NCBI GenBank assembly: GCA_026936335.1 | Contig: JAPMXV010000010.1 | Location: 228,483-292,482, forward strand | DNA: 64,000 nt | Reading direction: 5' to 3' | From: Mantamonas sphyraenae | Lineage: Eukaryota > CRuMs > Mantamonadidae | Shown: in pieces, positions 42,007 through 52,100 of the stretch | Position numbering within the stretch: position 1 is the stretch's first letter | How the letters are laid out: each line of letters starts with the position of its first letter | Position numbers and translations under genes: made by a program | The notes under the pieces: generated by a model | What the model was told of the DNA's origin: nothing | Seen by the model: only the letters and a program-made list of their open reading frames with translations | The model's database searches: none

Positions 42007-42984
42007 ATGAGCACAAGCGACATCACTTGCGTGGAGATGGCGATGGCATCGCTGCAGGAGGCGCAGACAGAAAAGGGCCGTGAGGCTGTGCCGGTCGGGG
42101 AGATTGTTGCGCTTTCGGGTGGCGGCAGCGACGGTGAGTTTTCGCGCGTGCATGGAGGAGGACCGAGCAAGGAGAGGTGCAAGCGATGCGATAGAGTAGA
42201 TGAGGGAGATGTGTGACGTGTGGGGGGGTGGGGTGCAATGAGGAGGGCAGGAGGAAGACGGGGACGAGGACTGGGTGTGTGAGCGGGGAGCGGCTGACAC
42301 GTAGGGGCTTGGCTGCGGGTGTTTGGGGACAGGGCCGGGTGTGATGGAGCGATCCATGTATGCAGCAATGGCGGGCCTTGCTGTGGGAGCAGTTGCAGGC
42401 GGGGCGTCGGCAGGCTGGAAGGTAGGAGGGAGGAGAGAAGGATGGCGGCGGGCGGGTGCATGGAGTGGCCAGCAGCTAACAGGAAGACGGCGGGGCTGGG
42501 ACACGCGGACTACACACAGAATGTGTCTGCTGTGCAGAACAACATGTCACTGCCTGCGTTTCTGAACGCAGGACGTGTGGTGGGCGCGGTAGGTTGCGGG
42601 CAGAGGGAGCGGCGAAAGAGGGGAAAGCGGGCGCGGGTGGGTCAGGGCTGGGCGGCTGACATTCAGACGGGATGTGTGGGACACGGAACGGGGCGTGGAC
42701 GACGAGCACAGAACGCGTTTATGTTTGCGGCCGTGGGAGTGGCGTTTGCAGGCACAGAGGCTGCGCTGGAGGGCGTGCGCGGAAAGAAGGATGTGTGGAA
42801 CACGGTGGCTGCTGGAGCGGCAGCCGGAGGTGTGGTGGGCGTGCGTGTGGGCAAGCTGTCGCAGGGAGTGGCCATTGCGTCTGCCTTTGCCCTGGCTGGC
42901 GCGTTTGTGGATGTGTTTGACTCGTCGCTGACGACGGAGCGAGAGCGCACGACCCTCGTGCCGTACAAGGAGGAGACAATGTAG
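42007..42984 (+). CDS. Tim17/Tim22/Tim23-superfamily membrane protein (NDUFA11-like)
   Basis: The superfamily includes mitochondrial inner-membrane translocase subunits and the complex I subunit B14.7/NDUFA11. Four exons (42007-42133, 42333-42421, 42520-42588, 42712-42984) join in frame to 185 aa. Introns have CTGACA branch sites. Four hydrophobic Gly/Ala-rich segments are visible: YAAMAGLAVGAVAGGASAGW, FMFAAVGVAFAGTEAALEG, WNTVAAGAAAGGVVGVRVG and QGVAIASAFALAGAFVDVF. The GxxxG-rich pattern and the AAGAAAGGVVGVR segment between helices 2 and 3 fit this superfamily, and the spacing is most like NDUFA11. The acidic/polar N-terminus has no clear presequence, as is usual for these carriers. Exact member is uncertain; TIMMDC1- or Tim22-like is possible. 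Confidence 0.68.
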
Positions 42985-43097
42985 ATTGCAGTGAGCATGG
43001 ACAGCGAGGATGGGGAGAGAGAATGTGGGAAGAGGAATGCAACGTTTGCAGTTGCACGATTGGTGGCAGCGATGCCGGAGGCACTGCAAACCCCGCA

Positions 43098-44245
43098 ATG
43101 AGCTCACAGAACCAGTTTGCGCTGGAGCTCTTGGACAAGTGGACTGTGGCGGACGTAGTGTCGCCGCACGAGATTTACACGGTCGATTCGGATGCGAGTG
43201 TGGAGGAGGTGCTGGAGGTGAGTGTGGAAAGGGATGTGAGCGAGGGTGGGTGGGTGTCTGCGGGGGGAAGCCCACAACGTCTCGCAGGTTCCTTTTCTTG
43301 GAGGGGGAAAGGAGGCTGACACAGACGGGAAATGACAGGAGCTGAGCTCGCACAACATCCACAGCTGCCCTGTGTACGACAAGGAGTCGGGCACGTACGT
43401 GCGCATTGTGGACTACGTGGATTTGGTGGCTGTGGCGATGGGGTTTGAGAACGAGCTGATTGGCAAGAGCCCCAAGGATGTGTTTGTGCGTTGCTGAGCG
43501 ACGGGAAGGGGCATGCGGGTGACCAAATGGTGGATTGCGGCTGTTGCTGACACGCTTGCGCGACATGTGAGGGTAGGAGCTTGTGCAAACCGGGGTCAAG
43601 CTGAGCGCAACCAAACTGTCGTCTGCACTGGCACAGAGCGAACGCCCGAACGCGTACGAGCCTGTGTTGGAAAGCACGACTTTGCGCAGCGTGGTGGAGA
43701 GCATGGCCGGGCGTATGCACCGTCTGCCGGTGGAGAACGAAGAGGGAGAACTTGTGTCGCTTGTTTCGCAGAGCGACATGCTGAAGTTGCTGGAGGACAA
43801 CCTGGCGTCATTTGGGGACATTGTGAACGAGGTGTTTATCCGTGCAGGCGTGCCCACGCAGGACATCCTGACGATCGACTCGTACAGCTCTGCGCTGGAG
43901 GCGTTTCAGATGCTGCACGAGCAGGGCGCTTCGTCGGTGGCTGTGGTGAGCGCAGAGGCAGACGACCACCTTCTGGGCACGCTGGTGTCGTCTGACTTGC
44001 GTGGTTTGACGCCGATGACGATGTCGCATCTGACACTGCCGATCATGTCGTTTCTGAAGGAGGCGCAGGAACGTGAGTCGTTCCGCAAGCCGGTGACGTG
44101 TTCGGTACACAGCACTGTGGCGGACATTGTGCACACAATGAGCGAGGAAAAGGTGCACCGTGTGTTTGTGTGCGATTCGGAGGGCAAGCCATACGCGCAG
44201 ATCTCGGTGACCAATCTGATGCTGTGGCTTCTCACGCTGGCATGA
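43098..44245 (+). CDS. Four-CBS-domain protein (AMPK gamma-like)
   Basis: CBS pairs bind adenine nucleotides; four in a row is the layout of AMPK/SNF1 gamma subunits. Exons 43098-43217, 43339-43485 and 43577-44245 join in phase 0 to 311 aa. CBS1 begins at WTVADVVSPHEIYTVDSDAS and ends SCPVYDKESG. CBS2 has ESTTLRSVVESMAGRMHRLP. CBS3 has DILTIDSYSSALEAFQML. CBS4 has VTCSVHSTVADIVHTMSEEK followed by VHRVFVCDSEGKPYAQIS. Each shows the beta-alpha-beta hydrophobic pattern. The first repeat is interrupted by an intron after EEVLE. Spliced introns contain GCTGACACG. It could be an AMPK gamma orthologue or a plant-type CBSX/Sds23-like protein. No kinase or carbohydrate-binding partner is nearby. It converges on the Mo-cofactor sulfurase gene with 31 bp between stops. 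Confidence 0.82.
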
Positions 44246-44276
44246 GTGGAGGACAGAACAAACAAAAAAGCGCATG

Positions 44277-46460
44277 TCACTCGTCCTTGTCCTGTTGGAC
44301 GGCCTGCACAGAATCGCCGACACGGAGGAGAGAGGCGCCAGAGGCAAAGGAGGCGTGCTGGCCAAAGAGGATGGCACCGTCGCTCTGGCGCCTGCGGAAG
44401 CTGGAGAGGGTCTTGAGAGGTTTGGGGTACATGGTTTCGCCGCGAGCCTGGTCGACACAGACCATCTTGCAGCGTGCACAGGGTCCCTGAAAGTCGAGGG
44501 TGGCGCCGTTTGCTGTGAGGAGCCCTTGCCACTCGTCCTCGTGGAACGGGGCAGCGTCGGGGCTGTCAATGACAATGTTGGGTCTGTAGTTGGCGACGGG
44601 GATGTCGAGGCCAACCTTTGCGGCGACGTCGTCGACACTTTGCTGGGAAAGGACGAGGAACTGGGATTGGTTGGCAAAGGAGGACTCATTTGCCTCCTGG
44701 TTGCGCACGAGAGCACATGGGTAGCCAAGAAACTTTGTGATCCAGCGGTCGGCGATGGAGGAGAGGACACTTGCTGAGCAGTCGCGTCCACAAACGCGTG
44801 TGGCGCGTTGCTGCTGCAGGTCGTTCGAGTTGTCGTCGAGAGGCAGGCTGAGGCGTGGCATGTCGGGGGCGGCGAGCCAGAGGAGTCCAGCATCGCGGTC
44901 GATGGTGGGTTTGATGAGAGCTAGCCTCGGGGCACGCTTCTGGTTGATGTACATGCCGGACGGGGTCACCACCATCCACATGCGGTCGTAGAGGAAGCCT
45001 CGGGTTCCGTCGACGGGCCACTCTTGCGGAGCAAAGGCACCGCAGGATTTGACAGGATAGACGTAGATGGCAGAGATGTGTGTGGAGGAGAGGGAGGAGG
45101 AGGAGGAGGAGGAGGAGGAGGGTTGCTCGGTTTGCTGTTGGATAAAGTAGTTGTCGAGGAAGGTGCAGAGGGCATCCACATCGCTTTCGCGGCTCATGTA
45201 GCCAAAAGAGGCGCGCACAGCGCCGATGGGCTGGCCATCGATGAGATCGACGCCATCCCAGCAGACATGGCCGGCTTCAAAGTTTGCGAGGACAGTGTCG
45301 TCGGACATGCCGAGGTGGCGCTGGCATGCACCTGGGTTGCAGAAGCAGCCGACGCGAAGGTGGATGTTGTTGAGGGAGGCCATGCGGTCGACGTGGTTGT
45401 AGCCGACATAGGAGCCGTCTGGGGCGAGGACGTTGAAGGCGAGGATGGGGCCTGCGTTGTCGGCGGGACTGTACATCTGGAGGAGCGGGGCCCCATTTGC
45501 ATGGGTCATGGCAGAGAGGCGCTTGTGGGCAAGGGAGGCCAGGGCACTGGTGTGCTTCTGGATGGCAGGCATGCCACCAAGGTTGCGGTCGAGCCAGTCG
45601 AGGCCGACTCGCACGGCGGCGATGCCGAGAAAGTCGACAGTGCCATCCTCCATGCGGGAGACAAAGTCTTTGCGGGGTTTGACGACCTGCTGACGAGCGA
45701 GGAGGGCTGCGACGGTGCCTCCGCCGTAAAAGGCCTTGCTGGAGAGGACGTTGCGAGCACGATCTTTGCGTACGAGGAGGGCGCCGACACCGGTGGGGTA
45801 GCCGAGGATTTTGTAGAAGGAGATGGTGACAAAGTCTGGGCGGACGTGTTGGAGGTCGAGGGATTGTGTGGCAACGAAACAGGCTGCGTCGAGGAGGAAG
45901 TAAGCGTGCGGGTGGGCGTCGTGGACGTCGGCCACGCAGTCGAGGTCAAAGAGGCGGCCATTGAAGTTTGACTCTGCGGGCATGACGACGAGGTGAGGGG
46001 ATTGTGGGTGTTGGACGAGGTGGCCCAGGGCCGGGACAAGGTCAGAGGGCTCGTCGACGCAGACGGACTGGCCAGCGGAAGCGCGGAGGCCTAGGACGGA
46101 GGTGTGTGTCTCCATGGTGTGGATGAGGGCACTGTCGTCGCCCCAGTCAAAGCTCTCTGCGACGAGCTTCATGGCGTGTGTTGCGCCTGCCGTGAAGACG
46201 ACGTCGTAGTGCTCGAGCGTGGTGCCGAAAAAGTCGAGGATGCGGACGCGTGTTTCCTCGACGATGTCTGTGCTGAGGGCGCTGCTTGGGTTCATGGAGT
46301 GTGGATTGCCCAAGAGGGAGGATTGGAGGAGGGACATGCACTCTGCGAGTTGGCTGGCGGCGTAGAGGGTGCTGCCGGTGTGGTCGAGATAGATGGAGGA
46401 GCCGAGCTGGGGAAACTCTTGCTCGACGTCGACGAGATCAGGGATGGAGGCTGAGGACAT
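44277..46460 (-). CDS. MOCOS: Molybdenum cofactor sulfurase
   Basis: This enzyme adds the terminal sulfur to the molybdenum cofactor of xanthine and aldehyde oxidases. It is a single exon of 727 aa from MSSASIPDLVDVEQEFPQLG. The N-terminal NifS-like PLP domain shows IYLDHTGSTLYAASQL, VVFTAGATHAMKLVAESFDW, METHTSVLGLR, YFLLDAACFVATQSLDL and SFYKILGYPTGVGALLV with the PLP lysine. VGCFCNPGACQRHLG contains the sulfur-transfer cysteine region. The C-terminal MOSC part has AIYVYPVKSCGAFAPQEW, FLYDRMWMVV, RPNIVIDSPDAAPFHEDEW and GPCARCKMVCVDQARG. A poly-Ser tract marks the linker. Human MOCOS is 888 aa; all domains are nonetheless present. It implies molybdenum hydroxylases in this organism. It is divergent from INTS4. 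Confidence 0.95.
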   Translation of the reverse strand: MSSASIPDLVDVEQEFPQLGSSIYLDHTGSTLYAASQLAECMSLLQSSLLGNPHSMNPSSALSTDIVEETRVRILDFFGTTLEHYDVVFTAGATHAMKLVAESFDWGDDSALIHTMETHTSVLGLRASAGQSVCVDEPSDLVPALGHLVQHPQSPHLVVMPAESNFNGRLFDLDCVADVHDAHPHAYFLLDAACFVATQSLDLQHVRPDFVTISFYKILGYPTGVGALLVRKDRARNVLSSKAFYGGGTVAALLARQQVVKPRKDFVSRMEDGTVDFLGIAAVRVGLDWLDRNLGGMPAIQKHTSALASLAHKRLSAMTHANGAPLLQMYSPADNAGPILAFNVLAPDGSYVGYNHVDRMASLNNIHLRVGCFCNPGACQRHLGMSDDTVLANFEAGHVCWDGVDLIDGQPIGAVRASFGYMSRESDVDALCTFLDNYFIQQQTEQPSSSSSSSSSLSSTHISAIYVYPVKSCGAFAPQEWPVDGTRGFLYDRMWMVVTPSGMYINQKRAPRLALIKPTIDRDAGLLWLAAPDMPRLSLPLDDNSNDLQQQRATRVCGRDCSASVLSSIADRWITKFLGYPCALVRNQEANESSFANQSQFLVLSQQSVDDVAAKVGLDIPVANYRPNIVIDSPDAAPFHEDEWQGLLTANGATLDFQGPCARCKMVCVDQARGETMYPKPLKTLSSFRRRQSDGAILFGQHASFASGASLLRVGDSVQAVQQDKDE

Positions 46461-46545
46461 TCGGGCCGGGGTGCTCTGGATTTGAGTTGAGTTGTGCGGC
46501 GGGCCGGCGGAGCAGGCAAGGGAAAGCGAGCGCGTCAGGAGCGAG
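46461..46545. promoter_or_regulatory. Divergent promoter, MOCOS / INTS4
   Basis: These 85 bp lie between opposed start codons. They are purine-rich on the + strand; no TATA-like box was seen. Confidence 0.4.
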
Positions 46546-49026
46546 ATGTCGAGAAAACGAAGCAAGATGGAGCCGAGTCTGGAGGACGACCATGAGGAAG
46601 GAGACGACGGGCTGCCGGAACACAAACGGCAGCGGGTGGACGGGAGGGAGGTGGAACGAGGAGGCTGGCGGGCGATGACGACAAGCCGGAGCACAGAGCC
46701 ACAGGTGCTGGACGAGGCGCAACTGCAGATCCTGCGGCGAGTGACAGACGGAAAGCCGCTGCATATGCAGTTGAGCAACCTGGCGCACCATGGGGTGGCG
46801 CAGCGGGAGCAGGTGCGGGAACTTGTGGAGGCGCTGGAGGGGGCGAAGCAGAGGTCGCATGCGTCGCTGACGACAATGGCGAGTGTGGGAGTGCAGTTGC
46901 ATGTGGACGTGCGCCGATTGGGTGGGCTGGTGGTGAGCGAGCTGGAGCGGAGCGGAGGAACGCGTGTGGCGGTGCCGGTGCTTCAGACGCTGGCACGGGC
47001 GGTGCCGGTGCATGGGCTAGGGGCGCTTGGAGTGGACACGTCGCAGCTGATGACACTGGTGGTGTCAAACCTACACAGCAAGCATGCGCGCGTGCGGCAA
47101 GGGGTGCTGCGTATGCTGCACTGCTTTGAGCCGGACCTGCGGCTGGACAGCCTGCTTCAAACGACAGTAGCGTCGTCGCTGCAGGACTCGGACGCACGTG
47201 TGCGGCTGCAAGCATTGCGTACGCTACGCACGCTGCAGCTTCAACGAAAGAGCAACCTGCGGATGGGCTGGTATCCGCGGTTTGCAGAGCTGCTGCAAGA
47301 CGAGGCTGCAATCGTGCGCGAAGCAGCGCTGCGGAACATGCACGCGCTGGCGCTGTTGTACCCAGACCTGCTGAATGACACGTTTACAATGGTGTGCCGC
47401 ATGGCGACGGACCCGTCGGCTGAAGTACGCGTGACAGCGTGCCGTACGTTGGGGGTGCTGCACGGGGTGGACGAATCGTTCTTGCTGCAGGCGTTTAGCA
47501 AGAAGACGACGAAAATGCGGCTGCGGGGAATCGACAAACAGGACATCCGCAAGACTGGGACGCTCATGGTGCCGCAGGGAGAGCGAGAGATTGCCGAGGG
47601 CGGGCGGGAGGAGGAGGACACGACACACAACGACGCGGCGGGGGCATTTGTGCACGGGCTTGAGGACGAGTTTTACCAGGTGCGCATGGCGACAATCGAT
47701 AGCATGTGCGAGCTGAGCATCCACTCGCGCAAGTTTTCGCTGAGGGCGATCGAAAGCCTGATTGACATGCTAAACGACGAAATCGACCTTGTGCGGCTGG
47801 AGGCGGTGAATGGCCTGCGGCGGGTGGCGTCGAACAGCCAGGTGCAACTGAAACAGGAGCAGATTGGAGTTGTGCTCGCGCTGCTGCAGGACAGGGACCG
47901 GGACATTCGTCGTGCGGTGCGCGCGCTGCTGTCGACCACGGACGTGATCAATTTGGACTCGCTGTACATCTCGGTGCAAGAGCTGCTGAACAACATCACA
48001 CGGTACGGAGAGGACAAAACGGACGTGTACATGACATTGCGGCGTCTGGGACTCCGGCACGCTCACTTTGTGGAGATCCTTGTGGAGGAGCTGCTGCGGC
48101 TGGACCCGCGGTTTGAGAGCGTGGAGGCGACGGTGGACGACGTCTACTACGTGAGCATCCTGATCATTGTGTTCAATGCGGCGGTGGGCAACCCAAACAT
48201 TCTGAGCCTGCTGCCAGAGTATGCGTTTCGGCACTACGCGTACCTGCAGACAGAGATGGGCCAAATGTTCCACGCGGCAGCGTTTCCAAGCATTGGAGGT
48301 ACGACGTTGCATGCGTGGGGAGAGGACGGGGGCATGGGCAGTGAAGGAGGACGTGTGCAGGAGGCGGAGCCCGAATGGTATGCGGAGCAGGTGTATGCGT
48401 GCTGCGACAAGGGGTACGAAGCGGCAGTGGCGGAGGAAGTGACGGTGGCGGAGTTGCGGGACAAGGTGGCGAGGATGGACAAGCAGTTGAGCCGGTGCGC
48501 GCAGCTTGTGCCGCGGCTGGCAGGGTCGGCGGCGTTTGTGCGGATGTACCTTGAGTTGCTTGTGATGCAGGTGCAACTGGCGCACAGTCACTTTGTGGAC
48601 GATGCGCAGCGAGTGGCGTTGGAAGGGAAGCTGCGAGGGCACACACGGGACATGTGTTCGCGGTTCGTGGGGTTGCCGCCGTCGAAGCGGAAACAGCTGC
48701 AGGCGCTGAGTGCAAAGAGCGGCTTGCTGCGACTGGATATCGACGGGTGTGTGGTGAAAGAGTATGCGGCGGAGTGGAACGGGCAGGTGGAGAGGCAGCA
48801 CGGGATGGCGCATGTGCGTGCGCTTGTGCACCACGTGCCACGTGCGGGCATGCTGCACTTTTGTATCGGCGAGGAGGCGGTGCGTGTGGGTGTGCATGCG
48901 TCGGAGTACCGACGTGTGACAGCGCACACGTGGGAGTTGGACAAGCGGTTGTTTTCTGAGGACGGGAGTGAGGTGACGGAGATTCGATTGTGTGTGGGGG
49001 ACAGTGAGTTGGTGCATTGTCCATGA
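46546..49026 (+). CDS. INTS4: Integrator complex subunit 4
   Basis: INTS4 is the HEAT-repeat scaffold of the Integrator cleavage module, which processes snRNAs and terminates paused RNA polymerase II. This is a single exon of 826 aa from MSRKRSKMEPSLEDD (human 963). Tandem HEAT repeats fill the first two thirds. The most diagnostic block is GAFVHGLEDEFYQVRMATID, then LIDMLNDEIDLVRLEAVNGL, LALLQDRDRDIRRAVRALL, ILIIVFNAAVGNP and YAFRHYAYLQTEMGQM, each close to the human sequence (GAFVHGLEDEMYEVR, FNDEIEEVRLQS, LEDSSRDIRE, FRHYAYLRD). The C-terminal third is a divergent beta-rich region. An ATG further upstream in frame is absent; the open frame simply extends from 46492. It converges with the composite CH/adenylation gene, 85 bp between stops. 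Confidence 0.92.
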   Translation: MSRKRSKMEPSLEDDHEEGDDGLPEHKRQRVDGREVERGGWRAMTTSRSTEPQVLDEAQLQILRRVTDGKPLHMQLSNLAHHGVAQREQVRELVEALEGAKQRSHASLTTMASVGVQLHVDVRRLGGLVVSELERSGGTRVAVPVLQTLARAVPVHGLGALGVDTSQLMTLVVSNLHSKHARVRQGVLRMLHCFEPDLRLDSLLQTTVASSLQDSDARVRLQALRTLRTLQLQRKSNLRMGWYPRFAELLQDEAAIVREAALRNMHALALLYPDLLNDTFTMVCRMATDPSAEVRVTACRTLGVLHGVDESFLLQAFSKKTTKMRLRGIDKQDIRKTGTLMVPQGEREIAEGGREEEDTTHNDAAGAFVHGLEDEFYQVRMATIDSMCELSIHSRKFSLRAIESLIDMLNDEIDLVRLEAVNGLRRVASNSQVQLKQEQIGVVLALLQDRDRDIRRAVRALLSTTDVINLDSLYISVQELLNNITRYGEDKTDVYMTLRRLGLRHAHFVEILVEELLRLDPRFESVEATVDDVYYVSILIIVFNAAVGNPNILSLLPEYAFRHYAYLQTEMGQMFHAAAFPSIGGTTLHAWGEDGGMGSEGGRVQEAEPEWYAEQVYACCDKGYEAAVAEEVTVAELRDKVARMDKQLSRCAQLVPRLAGSAAFVRMYLELLVMQVQLAHSHFVDDAQRVALEGKLRGHTRDMCSRFVGLPPSKRKQLQALSAKSGLLRLDIDGCVVKEYAAEWNGQVERQHGMAHVRALVHHVPRAGMLHFCIGEEAVRVGVHASEYRRVTAHTWELDKRLFSEDGSEVTEIRLCVGDSELVHCP

Positions 49027-49111
49027 GTGAGCTGAGGAGTGCTGAGCAGTGGGTAGAACGAGTTGGTGTATTGATTGTCCATGCGCATAATACGAATGCA
49101 ATTGTGTGCGG

Positions 49112-52100
49112 CTACCTGGCTGTGCGGCCAAGCATGAGGCGGCCGGCTACGTCTCGTTCAAGGACGTTTGCAAACTGGAGGCGGAGTTGGCGCTTCTTGA
49201 GGAGGAGGGTAAGGTAGCGCGTGCCGTCGTAGAGGATGGTGATGTTTGCGGACCACTTTGTGTTGATGATGGCCTTGACGCTGCCACCAGACGGGTTGAA
49301 GGGCTCAAGGCGGAGCTTCTTCTTGCTGGCGATGAGGACGAGCTGCTGGTCACCTTCGCCGTCTTCAAACACCATCCATTGGTAGACATCGTCGGGTCGG
49401 GTGAGCATGACGTCGACCTGGTTGCTGACAAACGGGTCGTCGACGAGCGGGGGAACGTCGAATTGAACGGGGTCGCCTGTGTTGCCGGCTTGGTCGACAG
49501 GGGTGTATGTGACGCGAATCTGGGTCGCGTTGAGGTGCTCGGGCTTGGGAAGCCAGCAATGGCAAGGCCCGCGGAGCTCGCGGCGCCAGCGCTCTTCGCC
49601 AGGAAAGAGGGTGGACCATTCGATGATGCTGTCGCCTTCGCGCTCGCCAACATAGTCGGCCTGAACAAAGAGAGGGGTATCGTAGTAGCGACCGGAAGTG
49701 ACGCGGAGGCGTTCGACGACAGGGGTGCCCTCTTGCACGACCTGGAGGGATGTGATGGCAGATTCTCCTGGGGCGCCAAAGATGCTGAATGGGGTCACGC
49801 GTACGCAGATGGCGGTGCCGACAGGCAAGTTCTTGAGACTTAGGGAGCGTTGGTGCTGGCCACGGATGACGGCGAGGATGAGATCGTTGTCGTCGAGTCC
49901 GTCGAGGTTGTCGATGCGGCGGAGCCAGCTGACGCGTGTGCTGTACAGGTTGTCGTACACGGAGGCCTTGTTGAACTCGACACGAAGGGTAGCGCCACGC
50001 ATGCAGCGGCCCTCGACGCGAACTTTTGTGACGGGCCCGACGTTTTGGTAGGCGTCGAGGGACATGACCTCGTCGAGGGCGTGGGAGTCGATGGGCTGGA
50101 GCTGGTCGATGGTTGCGAGGAGGTCGCTTCGGTGGAGCTGGCCTGTGGATGGGTCGCGTGGAAGAGAGTCGAGGAGGTCAACGAGGTGTGTGGAGAGGCG
50201 GAGAGGCACGCGGAGGAACTGTCGTGCGTTGGCGATGGTGTCGACGACATACTGGCGAATGTCGTTGTCATTGGCGTCGTCGTCGTCGTCGTCGTCGTCG
50301 CTGTCGTCGGTGGAGGCTGGGACTACAAAGATGTGGGGGAGCTGCCAGCCGGAGGGGAGGAAGCGGGGGACGACGGCGCACTCTTGGATGCGGTCGTCGT
50401 CGAGGAGGCAGTTTTCGATCTGCTGTGCGAGGGAGCGCACGAGGATGCCCGAGGAGGTGCGGTAGTCGATGAGGTTTGTGATGTGGCCGTCGACGTAGAG
50501 GTTGCTGTGCTCGTCAAAGCGGCCGAGGAGTCCTGTGAAAAAGCCGCCCTTGTTTGCGTTTACGGGCCGAAGGCCGTTGAGGGCGTGGGAACCGGTGTCG
50601 TAGAGGTAGCCGAGCATGGCGCCTGGGCAGGTGAGGACGATCTCGCCGACGATGTGTGCGGGGATGACAGTCGCAGCGCCCTGCGTTGGGTCGACGCCAG
50701 CGTTGACAACGACGGCGTGCATGTCTGCAAGGAGGGAGCCCATGTGCATGGTGTTGCCTCCAGCGGTGACCATGCCGCCGAGTTCGTCGAGGACGAGGGA
50801 GAACTGGAGAGAGGTGTTTGTGTCTGCAAAGGCGTCCTGGATGGCGTCTGCAGCGTCGGACTTGAAATCGAGATGGGAGCAGGCGACTCGATAAAGAGGA
50901 GCTGGGGGTTGGTTGCGACAAAGTTTGTGTGGTCAAAGTCGATGTCGCCTGCAAAGGCGGCAGCCATGCGGGTCATGAGAGCAGGGTTGATGGCGAGGAG
51001 GGTTGCGCCGTTGGAGGAGAGGTGGGAGGCGAGGAGGTGAAAGTCGGTGAGGTGCTGGTCGAGGACGAGGAGGTGTGCGCCTGTAATGAGGGGAAGGTAG
51101 AGGAGGCGTGTGATGGAGTAGGCTGTGGCGGCAGATGTGGCGATTGCGACGACCGAGTCGTTGTCGACATGCGTGGCTTCGTAGCCGCTGCGGAGGAGCT
51201 GGTCGAGCTTTGCGTGGAGGTCTGTGTGGCGAAACTCGATGGCGGAGCCCGGGGTATCTGCGGGATAAAGGCGAAGGGCGACGGAAGACGGGTCGACGCG
51301 GCTCTTGCCGAGGGTGAGGGTTGCGGAACGCTCGCGGTGGGAACGTGCGCCGGAAAAGGAGAAGCGCTTGGAGTCTGGGTGCTTTGTGGGGGTGGGAGGT
51401 GCGCGGCGCTCCTCTTCTTCGTCGATGTCGGAAAGCTCGAGCTCCTCGTCGCTGACGGCAAGGTCGTAGTCTTCGACAAACTCCTGGGTGAGGGACTGGA
51501 AGGTGACGCCGAGGAGAGGGTTGTCGTAGGCGTCGGCAGGAAGGTTTTCTGTTTGCTCGGGGTCTGTGTGGGCGAGGATGAGAAAGACGGCGCGGAGGCC
51601 GCTGAGCGCCGGGACGACGTTTGCGAGGGCGTCCTGGTAGACGTGTTCGTGGGCCACAATAAACTCTGGCTCAGCGTCAGCGAGGAGGATGTTGAGGGTT
51701 GTCTCGCCGAGAGAGGGCTGTATGGGGATGGCGACGGCGCCGAGGAGCTGGACGGCAAGGAGGGCGACGGTGAAGTAGGGACCGTTGTCGGCAAGGATGG
51801 CGACGCGGCAGCCTGGGGTCAGCTCGTAGTGTTGCTGGAGGTTGCCTGCACAGATGCGAACCTGGCGTGCGAGGTCGCGGTAGGTCATTGCGGGCTGGTC
51901 TTGGCCGGGAAGGGAAAAGGCGGGTCGGTCGCGCTGCTGTGGGTTCATCTCGAACTTGGAGAGGACGTGGGCAGCAATGGATGTAGAGAGGGAGGAGGGG
52001 GCGGGGCTCTTGGAGGTGGGGAACACAGAGTGGCGCCTGTGGTGGGAGTCTGTGCGGAAGAGGCAGCGTGTGATGACGTCTTGGTCGAGGGGCGGGAGGA

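Noticed and set aside
47770-49131. 453-codon minus-strand frame
   Set aside because: Antisense shadow of INTS4, His/Gln/Leu-rich.
50560-50895. A separate small gene at the ANL frame break
   Set aside because: Exon phase and ANL motif continuity show a single missing base near 50865 instead.
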